Shown: in pieces, positions 53,425 through 62,053 of the stretch
Layout: each line of letters opens with the position of its first letter
How positions within the stretch are numbered: position 1 is the stretch's first letter
DNA from: Bacillota bacterium
Lineage (GTDB): Bacteria; Bacillota; UBA4882; UBA8346
NCBI GenBank assembly: GCA_023417475.1
Contig: JAEZFP010000062.1
Coordinates: forward strand, 109,104-173,103
Reading direction: 5' to 3'
DNA length: 64,000 bases
The notes under the pieces: model-generated
The model's database searches: none
Told to the model about the DNA's origin: nothing
Seen by the model: the letters and a program-made list of their open reading frames with translations, nothing else
Program-made: the position numbers and the translations under genes

Positions 53425-53880
53425 TTAGACAGTCTGGGTACTTTTCGGTAACCATTTGAAAGCGGGTTTGCTTTTGGGCGCCGGTACCAAACCGGCGTAA
53501 TACTCAATAATTTCCCGGCGGCGGATGATCCCGATAAAGATGCCGTTGTCATCAATCACCGGGACGAAGTTTTGGTTCATTGCCAGCGATAAGAGGTCTT
53601 CGATCTCGGCATTGATCCGGACCGGAGTGTTTTTGGTACGCAACGGCACTTCCCGCAGCGGCACCCGTTCGGTTCCTTCAAAGGTTAAAGCGGAGGTGTT
53701 TTTTAGTTTCCAAAGCAAATCCCCTTCGGTTAAGGTTCCGGCAAACTTACCGTCGTCATCAATGAGGGGAATGGCGGTATATCGATGATACTCCATTTTC
53801 TCCAATGCTTGACGCATCGTACATTTTACGGGCAGATAGACCACATCGTTCTTGGGAATAAGAAAAAAAGCAATATTCAT
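53425..53880 (-). CDS. CBS-domain protein
   Basis: The product (151 residues) consists of two CBS domains (MNIAFFLIPKNDVVYLP-MRQALEKMEYHRYTAIPLID and the second with INAEIEDLLSLAMNQNFVPVID), which usually bind adenine nucleotides and act as sensors. No catalytic domain is attached. Start ATG 53880 has GGAGG 6 bases upstream. Partner unknown. It is transcribed alone. Confidence 0.88.
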   Translation of the reverse strand: MNIAFFLIPKNDVVYLPVKCTMRQALEKMEYHRYTAIPLIDDDGKFAGTLTEGDLLWKLKNTSALTFEGTERVPLREVPLRTKNTPVRINAEIEDLLSLAMNQNFVPVIDDNGIFIGIIRRREIIEYYAGLVPAPKSKPAFKWLPKSTQTV

Positions 53881-54095
53881 CGGGTTCCTCCTGTTGGAAA
53901 ACGTCTGGCCCATTTAAATGTAACGTAGCCTTCGTCAAAAAGTTGCCAAAAAAGCAATGGAAAAGATCCGTTCCAAAGCGATTACCCAACATCAATATAT
54001 GCTCGCAACTGCGCTTGAAGGACTATTCTTTCATGGGTTAAAAAAAATTCGCCGGAACTTAATCATTCCAGCGACTCAGTCATTGATTGTTAATC

Positions 54096-54299
54096 TCAAT
54101 CTTGTTTGTTTGGAACTTTTTCCCGGAACAAAAAGGTGATCGCATAAATACCGGCAATACCCACCAAAGAGTAAATAATCCGGCTCCAGAGCGATGCTTG
54201 GCCTCCGAAAATTGCCGCAACCAGATCGTATTTGAACAAGCCCACCAGCAACCAGTTCAATGCGCCGATAATTACGAGCACTAACGCTAATCGATCCAT
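54096..54299 (-). CDS. DUF378 small membrane protein
   Basis: The 67-residue product has two membrane helices (residues about 3-22 and 41-59) with the family signature LVIIGALNWLLVGLF and YSLVGIAGIYAI. DUF378 proteins have no known function. The ATG is preceded by GGGAGTGGG. Stands alone. Confidence 0.88.
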   Translation of the reverse strand: MDRLALVLVIIGALNWLLVGLFKYDLVAAIFGGQASLWSRIIYSLVGIAGIYAITFLFREKVPNKQD

Positions 54300-54476
54300 A
54301 ATCCCACTCCCATCTTTTTTCTTTAGTCTCCCGCGTTTCGAATGATTTAGATTAGGAAAGTGTTGCCAAGCCGCGGAGATTCTGGCGGTTAAGGACCGGG
54401 CAAATCTTTTATTAAACTTTACGGTAAAAGAGCCGATATTTTTGATAAGACATAATACAATAAGGAGGTTACGAAG

Positions 54477-54881
54477 ATGGCTGTTTTATGGACGCCCAAC
54501 CTGGCCGTAGGCAACCGTTTGATCGATGATCAACACAAAGAGTTATACCACCGGATCGATCACTTGCTCGAGGCCTGCAATCAAGGCAAAGGCCGTGAAG
54601 TGATCGGCGACGCCCTCAACTTTTTACAAGACTATATCGTCCGTCATTTCTCTGATGAGGAAGCATTGATGATCAAATACCAATATCCGAAATACAATGA
54701 GCAAAAAGCGCAACACACGCATTTTATTGAAAAGGTGAACGAATTAAAGCAGGAATTTGAGAAAGACGGCCCCGGCCTCAACGTGGTCATCCTCACCAAT
54801 CGCACCGTAGTACAATGGTTAAACACCCATATCCGCAATTTGGATACGGAATTAGGCGCCTATTTGAAGGATAAAATTTGA
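54477..54881 (+). CDS. Bacteriohemerythrin
   Basis: Oxygen-binding diiron protein. The 134-residue product has all hemerythrin ligands in order: the histidine in DDQHKEL, HFSDEEALM, HTHF, and the NTHIRNLDTELG ending with His and Asp. Length is normal for a single-domain form. In anaerobes and microaerophiles these proteins carry or sense O2. AAGGAGG precedes the ATG, and a strong terminator follows. Confidence 0.95.
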   Translation: MAVLWTPNLAVGNRLIDDQHKELYHRIDHLLEACNQGKGREVIGDALNFLQDYIVRHFSDEEALMIKYQYPKYNEQKAQHTHFIEKVNELKQEFEKDGPGLNVVILTNRTVVQWLNTHIRNLDTELGAYLKDKI

Positions 54882-54895
54882 AGTTCCGCCAAGTC

Positions 54896-54928
54896 AAACG
54901 CCCGTCGCGATTCGCGACGGGCGTTTTT
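54896..54928 (+). terminator. Intrinsic terminator of the hemerythrin gene
   Basis: AAACGCCCGTCGCG and CGCGACGGGCGTTT form a 14-bp perfect stem followed by TTT. It also faces the convergent asnS end. Confidence 0.94.
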
Positions 54929-54955
54929 ATCGATGATTGCTTAGCCGAATCCGGT

Positions 54956-56347
54956 TTAGAATTCGGCGGTTCGCACCGTACGGGGATAGGCGATTACGTC
55001 CCGGATATTGGTCATGCCGGTGAGGTACATGATCAACCGTTCAAATCCCAAACCATAACCGGCGTGGCGGGTTCCGCCGTATTTGCGGAGATCGAGATAC
55101 CACCAATAATCCGCTTGGTTTAAGTTTAACTCGGCCATCCGCGCTTCCAAGACCGTCAACCGTTCTTCGCGTTGACTGCCGCCGATGATCTCACCGACGC
55201 CGGGAACCAACAAATCCATAGCCGCCACGGTGTTTTGGTCGTCATTAAGGCGCATATAAAAGGCCTTAATCGCTTTGGGATAATCGGTCACAAAAACCGG
55301 TTTCTTGAAAACTTGCTCCGTCAGGTAACGCTCATGCTCGGTCTGTAGGTCGCAACCCCATTCCACCGGATACTCGAACTGATCTTTATTTTTGGCCAGG
55401 ATCTCAATGGCTTCGGTATAGGTGACATGGTCGAATTCGGAGTTGACGACATTATTGAGCCGCTCAAACAACCCGTTGTCGATAATGGCGTTGAAAAATT
55501 CCATCTCCTCCGGGGCATTCTCCAGACAGTAGTTGATGACGTATTTGATCATCGCTTCCGCTAATTCCATATTGTCGCGCAATTCGGCAAAGGCGATCTC
55601 CGGCTCAATCATCCAAAACTCAGCCGCATGCCGGGCAGTATTGGAATTTTCCGCGCGGAAAGTCGGGCCGAACGTATAAATGTTCCGAAAGGCCATACAA
55701 TAGGTCTCGCCGTTCAATTGGCCGCTAACGGTCAAGTTGGTTTCTTTGCCGAAGAAATCCTGGCTGTAATCAATCTTGCCATCGGCGGTACGGGGCGGAT
55801 TCACCGGATCAAGAGTGGAGACCCGGAACATTTCACCGGCGCCTTCACAATCGCTGCCGGTAATAATCGGCGTCTGAACATAAACAAAGTTCCGTTCCTG
55901 GAAAAACCGGTGGATGGCGTAAGCGGCCAAGGACCGGATGCGAAAGACCGCCGAAAAGGTATTGGTGCGCGGACGCAAATGGGCGATCGTTCGCAAGAAC
56001 TCAAAAGAATGCCGTTTCTTTTGCAATGGATAATCGGGTTGCGAAGCCCCTTCCAGGGTAATTGCTCGCGCTTTTAACTCAAACGGCTGTTTCGCGCCGG
56101 GACTTTCAACCAATTCTCCCGTGACGATAATCGCCGACCCCACGCCAAGCTTAGTGATTTCCGCGAAATTTTCCAAACTATCGTCAAAGACGATCTGCAG
56201 GTTGCGATAGAACGATCCGTCGTTCAACTCGATAAATCCAAAGGTTTTTGAATCGCGAATCGTCCGAACCCACCCGGACACTTGGAGCAATTGATTCAGA
56301 AATTGCGGTGTCTCCCGAAAAATCTGTTTAATTAAGACGTTTGCCAT
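54956..56347 (-). CDS. asnS: Asparaginyl-tRNA synthetase
   Basis: Class II aminoacyl-tRNA synthetase charging tRNA-Asn. The product (463 residues) has the OB-fold anticodon domain (VSGWVRTIRDSKTFGFIELNDGS, in two parts), class II motif 2 (FRAENSNTARHAAEFWMIEPE) and motif 3 (GYGLGFERLIMYLTG). The HAAEFWMIEPE form marks AsnRS rather than AspRS. The start is ATG 56347 (MANVLIK), 7 bases after AAGGAG; the open frame runs 22 codons further. Monocistronic. Confidence 0.96.
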   Translation of the reverse strand: MANVLIKQIFRETPQFLNQLLQVSGWVRTIRDSKTFGFIELNDGSFYRNLQIVFDDSLENFAEITKLGVGSAIIVTGELVESPGAKQPFELKARAITLEGASQPDYPLQKKRHSFEFLRTIAHLRPRTNTFSAVFRIRSLAAYAIHRFFQERNFVYVQTPIITGSDCEGAGEMFRVSTLDPVNPPRTADGKIDYSQDFFGKETNLTVSGQLNGETYCMAFRNIYTFGPTFRAENSNTARHAAEFWMIEPEIAFAELRDNMELAEAMIKYVINYCLENAPEEMEFFNAIIDNGLFERLNNVVNSEFDHVTYTEAIEILAKNKDQFEYPVEWGCDLQTEHERYLTEQVFKKPVFVTDYPKAIKAFYMRLNDDQNTVAAMDLLVPGVGEIIGGSQREERLTVLEARMAELNLNQADYWWYLDLRKYGGTRHAGYGLGFERLIMYLTGMTNIRDVIAYPRTVRTAEF

Positions 56348-56705
56348 CCTCATTCTCCTTTGACACCCGGCTGTTTCCAACCGAATAATACATAATACAT
56401 TGTACGTCTTCATCAGTATACCAGATTATGCCCGATTCGCCAATAATCTCCGCTGAAGATACCAAGTTGCTGTCTGCGCGAAAGATCAGAACTGAGTATG
56501 AAAAATTTCAACCGGCTGGGTCATACTTCGAAGTTTTGTACTCCTTACATCATGGCGTGGCAGCGGTGATTTTATGTATTGTAACCCCTCGGTGTTTCTC
56601 CCAATAAAGTGTTAAGGAATCTTTGGTTAATTTCACTTTCGCCGGATTCGGGGTCATGTTATAATTATTCTTTGTGGTAGTCCGTTAAGAAGTTGGAGGT
56701 TGACA
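56348..56705. other. 358-base divergent gap between asnS and prfC
   Basis: No gene is seen. A TATAAT at 56660-56665 (plus strand) lies 41 bases before prfC, with only a weak -35 candidate. No T-box leader could be recognised upstream of asnS on the minus strand, but I could not fold the region. Confidence 0.4.
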
Positions 56706-58313
56706 ATGTCTGAAAACGATTCGTTATTAAACGCTGAAATAGAAAGGCGCCGTACCTTTGCGATTATTTCGCATCCCGACGCCGGTAAAACAACCCTTAC
56801 TGAGAAGCTGTTATTGTACGGCGGCGCGATTCATCTGGCCGGTTCGGTGAAAGCCCGTAAAGCCCAACGTCATGCCGTCTCCGACTGGATGGAGATTGAA
56901 AAACAACGCGGGATTTCGGTTACCTCAAGTGTCTTGCAGTTCGATTATGAAGGTCACCGGATTAATATTTTGGATACCCCGGGCCACCAAGATTTCAGCG
57001 AAGACACCTACCGGACGTTGATGGCCGCCGACTGCGCAGTGATGTTAATCGACGTCGCCAAAGGGGTGGAAGCCCAGACCATCAAACTGTTTAAAGTCTG
57101 TAAACAACGGGGCATTCCCATTTTTACCTTTGTCAATAAATTGGATCGCCACGGCAAAGGTCCGTTTGAACTGATGGAAGAGATTGAAAAAGTTTTGGGA
57201 ATTCACTCCTACCCCATGAACTGGCCGGTCGGGATTAACGGCGAATATCAAGGGGTTTATAACCGGTATAAAGCTCAGGTTGAGCTCTTCGATACTGAAG
57301 GCGCCCATGGGCAGTATATCGTGCCGTCGACCGTCGGCAGCGTTGACGATCCGGCCTTTGGAGATTTGTTGGGAACCGAGGTTCACCAAAACCTGATGAA
57401 TGATATTGAACTCTTGGATACGGCCGGTGAAGCGTTTGACCTGACGAAAGTGCTTGGCGGTCAATTGACTCCGATGTTTTTCGGCAGCGCGATGACCAAT
57501 TTCGGCGTGCGGCCGTTTCTCGAAGAATTTTTGCGTCTCGCGCCGACGCCCGCGCCACGGGACAGCAGCGACGGACCGCTTTTCCCCGACGACCAACGTT
57601 TCACGGCGTTTGTTTTTAAGATTCAAGCCAATATGAACCCGGCCCATCGTGACCGGATCGCCTTTGCCCGGATCTGCTCGGGAAAATTCACCCGGGGAAT
57701 GGAAGTGTACCACATCCAGACCGGCAAACCGATCAAACTGGCCCAGCCGCAGCAGTTTATGGCCCAGGAACGGGTGATCATCGAGGAAGCCTTCCCCGGC
57801 GATATTGTCGGTTTGTTTGACCCGGGGGTTTTTGCTATTGGCGATACCTTATGCGCTATGGGCGAAAAGATCCAATTTGAGGATTTCCCGGTTTTCCCAC
57901 CGGAACAATTCGCCCGGATCCAACCCCAGGACTCGATGCGCCGGAAACAATTTATCAAAGGCATCACCCAACTGACCCAGGAAGGGGCGGTGCAATTGTT
58001 CCGCCAACCCGATTACGGGGTGGAGTCATTTGTGGTGGGAGTGGTCGGGAGCTTACAGTTTGAAGTCCTGCAGTACCGGCTGCAAAACGAATACGGCGTC
58101 GCGATCCAGCTGCAACACCTGCCGTATACTTTGGCGCGCTGGATTGAGGGCAAAGACGCCGCGAAAATCAATCTCAACGGCGATCTGATGGTACTCGACC
58201 GCAATGAAAAACCGGTGGCCTTATTCCGCAGCGAATGGGCTTTCCAAAATATTGCGCAAAAAAACTCTGGCCTGGAGTTTCTATTGGTGCCGCGCCGCGG
58301 CGTCGAAGAATAA
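56706..58313 (+). CDS. prfC: Peptide chain release factor 3 (RF3)
   Basis: GTPase that recycles RF1/RF2 after termination. The product (535 residues) has G1 SHPDAGKTTL, the switch I region with SVTSSVLQFDY, G3 DTPGHQDF, G4 NKLD and the RF3-typical insertion after the G domain, then the DFPVFPPEQFARI domain. The ATG at 56706 is 6 bases after GGAGG; a TTG two codons upstream overlaps that spacing. Length is normal. Confidence 0.96.
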   Translation: MSENDSLLNAEIERRRTFAIISHPDAGKTTLTEKLLLYGGAIHLAGSVKARKAQRHAVSDWMEIEKQRGISVTSSVLQFDYEGHRINILDTPGHQDFSEDTYRTLMAADCAVMLIDVAKGVEAQTIKLFKVCKQRGIPIFTFVNKLDRHGKGPFELMEEIEKVLGIHSYPMNWPVGINGEYQGVYNRYKAQVELFDTEGAHGQYIVPSTVGSVDDPAFGDLLGTEVHQNLMNDIELLDTAGEAFDLTKVLGGQLTPMFFGSAMTNFGVRPFLEEFLRLAPTPAPRDSSDGPLFPDDQRFTAFVFKIQANMNPAHRDRIAFARICSGKFTRGMEVYHIQTGKPIKLAQPQQFMAQERVIIEEAFPGDIVGLFDPGVFAIGDTLCAMGEKIQFEDFPVFPPEQFARIQPQDSMRRKQFIKGITQLTQEGAVQLFRQPDYGVESFVVGVVGSLQFEVLQYRLQNEYGVAIQLQHLPYTLARWIEGKDAAKINLNGDLMVLDRNEKPVALFRSEWAFQNIAQKNSGLEFLLVPRRGVEE

Positions 58314-58326
58314 TCAACAAACCGAA

Positions 58327-58360
58327 AGCCGGTTCAGATCTTGAACCGGCTCTTTATTTT
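58327..58360 (+). terminator. Intrinsic terminator of prfC
   Basis: AGCCGGTTCA and TGAACCGGCT form a 10-bp stem with a 5-base loop followed by CTTTATTTT. Confidence 0.9.
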
Positions 58361-58384
58361 CGACAAATTGGTTTTAGCTACTCT

Positions 58385-59122
58385 TCAGGAAACCCGGACC
58401 CGTTGTAAAAATTGTCCGATCCGCTCCGAATGCGCGCGCTCAAAAAACTCTCCCGCGTTCCCTTGCTCAACAATGGAGCCACCGTCCATAAATACGACGC
58501 GATTGGCCACTTCCCGGGCAAAATTCATCTCGTGGGTCACCACGACCATGGTCATTCCTTCCTGCGCCAACCCCTTCATCACCGCCAAAACTTCCCCAAC
58601 CAGTTCCGGATCGAGGGCGGAGGTCGGTTCGTCAAACAAAATCGCTTGCGGTTGCATAGCCAAAGCCCGGGCAATGCCCACCCGTTGTTGCTGCCCCCCC
58701 GATAATTGGGCCGGGTAAAAATGCAAGCGGTCTTGCAAGCCGACTTTTTCCAGAAACGCGACGCCTTTTTGGAGCGCCTCCGGCTTCGGCAATCGTTTTA
58801 CCGTGACCAGACCCTCCATCACATTCTCCAACGCGGTTTTGTTGCGAAACAAATGATAATGTTGAAACACCATCGCTGTTTTCTGACGTAAAGCCAGTAT
58901 CTCCGCTTTAGTCGCTTTGGTCGAATCAACCGTTAACCCGTCAATGCTCACCGTGCCTTGATCCGGTTGCTCCAAAAAATTGATACACCGCAACAAGGTT
59001 GATTTCCCCGATCCGCTGGGTCCCAAAATCACCACGACTTCACCGGTGTTGACCTGAAGGTCGATTCCCCGCAAAACCTCGGTCCGGCCAAACGCTTTAT
59101 GAATATTCCCCAGCTCGATCAT
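58385..59122 (-). CDS. Polar amino-acid ABC transporter ATPase
   Basis: ATPase of a GlnQ/TcyC-type importer. The 245-residue product has Walker A GPSGSGKSTLL, the Q-loop MVFQHYHLF, signature LSGGQQQRVGIARAL, Walker B ILFDEPTSALDPE and the switch VTHEMNFAREVANRV. It overlaps the permease gene by ATGA and is last in a three-gene operon (binding protein, permease, ATPase). Confidence 0.94.
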   Translation of the reverse strand: MIELGNIHKAFGRTEVLRGIDLQVNTGEVVVILGPSGSGKSTLLRCINFLEQPDQGTVSIDGLTVDSTKATKAEILALRQKTAMVFQHYHLFRNKTALENVMEGLVTVKRLPKPEALQKGVAFLEKVGLQDRLHFYPAQLSGGQQQRVGIARALAMQPQAILFDEPTSALDPELVGEVLAVMKGLAQEGMTMVVVTHEMNFAREVANRVVFMDGGSIVEQGNAGEFFERAHSERIGQFLQRVRVS

Positions 59123-59835
59123 ACGGCTTTCGCCCCTTCAAACCGTTTTGCCCGTTGTTCCAGCCGCGCCACTATTTGCTCTACAATAATACAGATTACC
59201 CAATAAACCAAGGCAACCACAATATAAACCTCAAAAAATTGCAATCCGCGCGCCCCGATGATTTTCGCTTGGCCCATCATCTCGACCACCGAGATCATAA
59301 AGGCCAACGAGGTGTCTTTGATCAAACTGATGAAGGTATTGCCGAAACTCGGCAAAGCGATGGCCACCGCCTGCGGCAGGATGATCCGGCGCATCCCTTG
59401 CAACGGCGTCATTCCAATCGATAGGGCCGCTTCCAGTTGCCCCTTGTCAATCGCCTCGATCGAAGCCCGGATCGTCTCTGATAGATAAGCGCCGACATTT
59501 AAGGTAAAAGCAAAATAGATAAAGACGATGGCTGGAATGCCATTGACGTTAATATTCCAGCCATAGTTGAGATGTAGATACTCAAGAATTTTCGGGATTC
59601 CGTAGTAGGAGAGATAGATCTGCACCAACAACGGCGTGCCGCGGGTAAACGAGATATAAACGGTCGCCAACTGTTTGGCCACGGGAATGCGGTAGATCCT
59701 GACCAACGCGGTGATTAAGCCGACAATCAAGGCCAGTCCCATAGCAACCACCGTGATATTCAAGGTCACCGGGACGACCTGCAAAATATCGGGTATGATC
59801 GAAACCATAAACTGAAAATCAAATAACGGTCTCAT
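59119..59835 (-). CDS. Polar amino-acid ABC transporter permease
   Basis: Permease of the HisM/GlnP family. The 238-residue product has about five membrane helices, FTRGTPLLVQIYLSYYGIP, and the EAA loop AALSIGMTPLQGMRRIILPQA followed by PSFGNTFISLIKDTSLAF, all signatures of amino-acid permeases. It lies 18 bases behind the binding protein gene and has GGGAAGG before its ATG. Confidence 0.94.
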   Translation of the reverse strand: MRPLFDFQFMVSIIPDILQVVPVTLNITVVAMGLALIVGLITALVRIYRIPVAKQLATVYISFTRGTPLLVQIYLSYYGIPKILEYLHLNYGWNINVNGIPAIVFIYFAFTLNVGAYLSETIRASIEAIDKGQLEAALSIGMTPLQGMRRIILPQAVAIALPSFGNTFISLIKDTSLAFMISVVEMMGQAKIIGARGLQFFEVYIVVALVYWVICIIVEQIVARLEQRAKRFEGAKAV

Positions 59836-59853
59836 GATACCTTCCCTAAGAAC

Positions 59854-60630
59854 CTATTTGGTATAGTCGGCGCCGAACCATTCTTTGGACAATTTAACTA
59901 AGACCCCGTCCTGCTTCAGCTCAGCCAATGCTTTGTCAAAGCTGGCCCGGAGCGCTTCGCCCGCTTGGTCTTTGCGAAACACAAAATGGCTCGGGACTAA
60001 AGCGATCGGTTTCCCGACGACTTTAACATTAAGGCCCAGTTTACGCACATTGTAACCCACCGTTAAACGTTCGTTGAGCGTTGCATCCAGTCGTCCGGCC
60101 ACAATGTCCTGAAGGACGGTGGTCAAGTTGCCGTCGTAATATTTGATCTCAAATTCTTTTTTGGTATTGTACTCTTCCAGGATTTTGCTATAATTACTGC
60201 CGATACCGGTACCCACTTTAAAACCTTTTAAATCAGCCAAGCCGTTGATGGTTCCGCTCCGGTCGCCTTTCACAATGAGCTGCGCCCCGGCGATCAAGTA
60301 ACTGTCGGAGAAGAGATATTTCTTTTCCCGGTCGGGATTTCTGCTGATTTGATTGGCGATCAGGTCAAACTTTTGAGTCTCGAGACCCAAAAACATGCTG
60401 TCCCAAGGCGTCGGTAAGAATTTCACTTCCAAACCCGCTTTTTTAGCTATCGCCTTGACCACGTCAATATCATAACCGGTCAGATTACCTTTTTCATCAA
60501 CATAAGTAAATGGCGCATAGACTCCCTCGGTACCAACCAAGATGGTCTTTTTGGCCGGCGCCGCCAAAACGCCGACTGTTAAAACGAGACTTAACCCTGC
60601 TAAAACCAATAATAACTTCCAACTTTTCAT
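59854..60630 (-). CDS. Amino-acid ABC transporter substrate-binding protein (cystine-type)
   Basis: Family 3 solute-binding protein. The product (258 residues) has a signal peptide (MKSWKLLLVLAGLSLVLTVGVLAAPA) with an AxA site and no lipobox cysteine. The mature domain has VGTEGVYAPFTYVDEKGNLTGYDIDVV (in two strands), FDLIANQISRNPDREKKYLFS and LDATLNERLTVGY, closest in pattern to cystine-binding TcyA/TcyK types. Start ATG 60630 has AAGGAG 8 bases upstream. It heads the operon. Confidence 0.92.
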   Translation of the reverse strand: MKSWKLLLVLAGLSLVLTVGVLAAPAKKTILVGTEGVYAPFTYVDEKGNLTGYDIDVVKAIAKKAGLEVKFLPTPWDSMFLGLETQKFDLIANQISRNPDREKKYLFSDSYLIAGAQLIVKGDRSGTINGLADLKGFKVGTGIGSNYSKILEEYNTKKEFEIKYYDGNLTTVLQDIVAGRLDATLNERLTVGYNVRKLGLNVKVVGKPIALVPSHFVFRKDQAGEALRASFDKALAELKQDGVLVKLSKEWFGADYTK

Positions 60631-60807
60631 GGTCTCTGCTCCTTCAATTATTTTATTCATATCATAATACTAGGAATTGTTTTTGTCCAGTTATTTTTGG
60701 ATTTTTTTATCGTACCGCCGCTCGCGGGCGGGTGATGTCATTCCCCATGATCCGTTTGATCTCATTGTGCCATCCTTGTTGCCGGTAACGCATCGCGACC
60801 GTTTCAT

Positions 60808-61698
60808 TTACAGCCGTTCCGGAGTGAAATTTTCAACAATAACGCCATCAATCGCCAAGGCCACCGGGAAGCTGGTCGCGTTATGACAGGCGGCGTAGGA
60901 GCCATGCCGGTCCAATACTAAAATTCCGCCCGCGGCGCCTTGCTCGGTGATTTGGGCAATGGCCGCCCGCGCTGTTTCCTTGACGGAATGCCCCTGTTCC
61001 AAGCGGTCAATTACCCAGCCGGCAATGTGCTTGCGAATAAAGGCCTCTCCCAAGCCGGTGCAGACTACCGCGCCCAGCCGGTTCGCATAAATTCCGCCGC
61101 CGATCACGCCGGTGTCCCCGACCCGGCCCGGCAATTTCAAAAAGGAACCGCCGGTACTGGAGGCCGCCGCCAAGCGATCGTTGTCCAAGGCGACACACCC
61201 AACTGTGTCGCACGCCTTCGGCAGCCCGGTAAACAAACTATAGTCCGGTTCCCGGCCGGCGTAAAGTTCCCGCTTGGCCCTTTCCCAGGCCGCCTGCTGC
61301 AACGGCGCGACCGGATTATAATCGGCAAACCCCATGTTGCGGGCAAATCGCAACGCGCCGTTCCCGGCCAACAAAACGTGGGGAGTTTTCTCCAAAACCT
61401 GGCGCGCCACAGAAACCGGATTCCGTACGCGTTGCAGCGCCGCAACCGCGCCGCAGCGTCCCGTGGCCCCGTCAATGATGGCCGCGTCCAGCTCGACTTC
61501 CCCGTCATGATTGAGAACCGAACCGTAACCGGCGTTAAACAACGGATCGTCTTCCAGCCGGATGACCGTCGTTTCCACCGCGTCGAGCAACCCCGCCGCG
61601 CTTTGATAACTGCCGATCAACGCCGCTTGTTGTAAAGCGGTCAAATACTGCGGTTCACAACTGGTTTCCACACTACCGTGGGCTAAAATAACCTTCAT
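60808..61698 (-). CDS. Isoaspartyl peptidase / L-asparaginase (plant type, Ntn hydrolase)
   Basis: Ntn hydrolase made as a precursor that cleaves itself to expose a catalytic Thr. The product (296 residues) has the cleavage site ACD-TVGCVALD with Thr as nucleophile, and the substrate-binding segment STGGSFLKLPGRVGDTGVIG. The N-terminal loop reads AHGSVETS where many members have HGGAG. It hydrolyses beta-aspartyl dipeptides and asparagine. The start is ATG 61698 (MKVILAHGS); the ribosome site (AAGAAG) is weak and the frame stays open 35 codons further. It fits a peptide-using lifestyle. Confidence 0.88.
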   Translation of the reverse strand: MKVILAHGSVETSCEPQYLTALQQAALIGSYQSAAGLLDAVETTVIRLEDDPLFNAGYGSVLNHDGEVELDAAIIDGATGRCGAVAALQRVRNPVSVARQVLEKTPHVLLAGNGALRFARNMGFADYNPVAPLQQAAWERAKRELYAGREPDYSLFTGLPKACDTVGCVALDNDRLAAASSTGGSFLKLPGRVGDTGVIGGGIYANRLGAVVCTGLGEAFIRKHIAGWVIDRLEQGHSVKETARAAIAQITEQGAAGGILVLDRHGSYAACHNATSFPVALAIDGVIVENFTPERL

Positions 61699-62053
61699 CG
61701 CTGTAATCTTCTTTCTATCGTTCCGCCATTGTCCGTACCGGAGCGGCCCCTCCGCTATTATCCCAAAAAACGAATCAAAGCAGCCACGTGCGAACAGACG
61801 CAAAAACTCCCTTGCATTTCATTCCCTATTTTTCGGAGGATCCCTTCCGCCGCAGCGATTTATGATTGAAATTTAACAATTCCGGGCTTGGTAGACCGTT
61901 TAAAATCAACTGAAATTTTGAAAACTGCGGTGAAAACGGCGATTAACGGGAATAATGAAACTGCGGAAACGATGCATACTATCGGAGATAGCCATAATTT
62001 TACCCATCAAAACCGGCAAGCTTCGTTGGAACCAAAAGGAGGTTAATTCGCTC
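61699..62053. other. 355-base divergent gap before the glucan phosphorylase
   Basis: It lies between divergent genes, so promoters for both are expected. No clear sigma-A pair was found. In-frame extension of the phosphorylase to 61955 has poor coding quality. Confidence 0.4.

Noticed and set aside
56348..56705. T-box leader for asnS
   Set aside because: No T-box core or specifier hairpin with an Asn codon could be recognised by eye.
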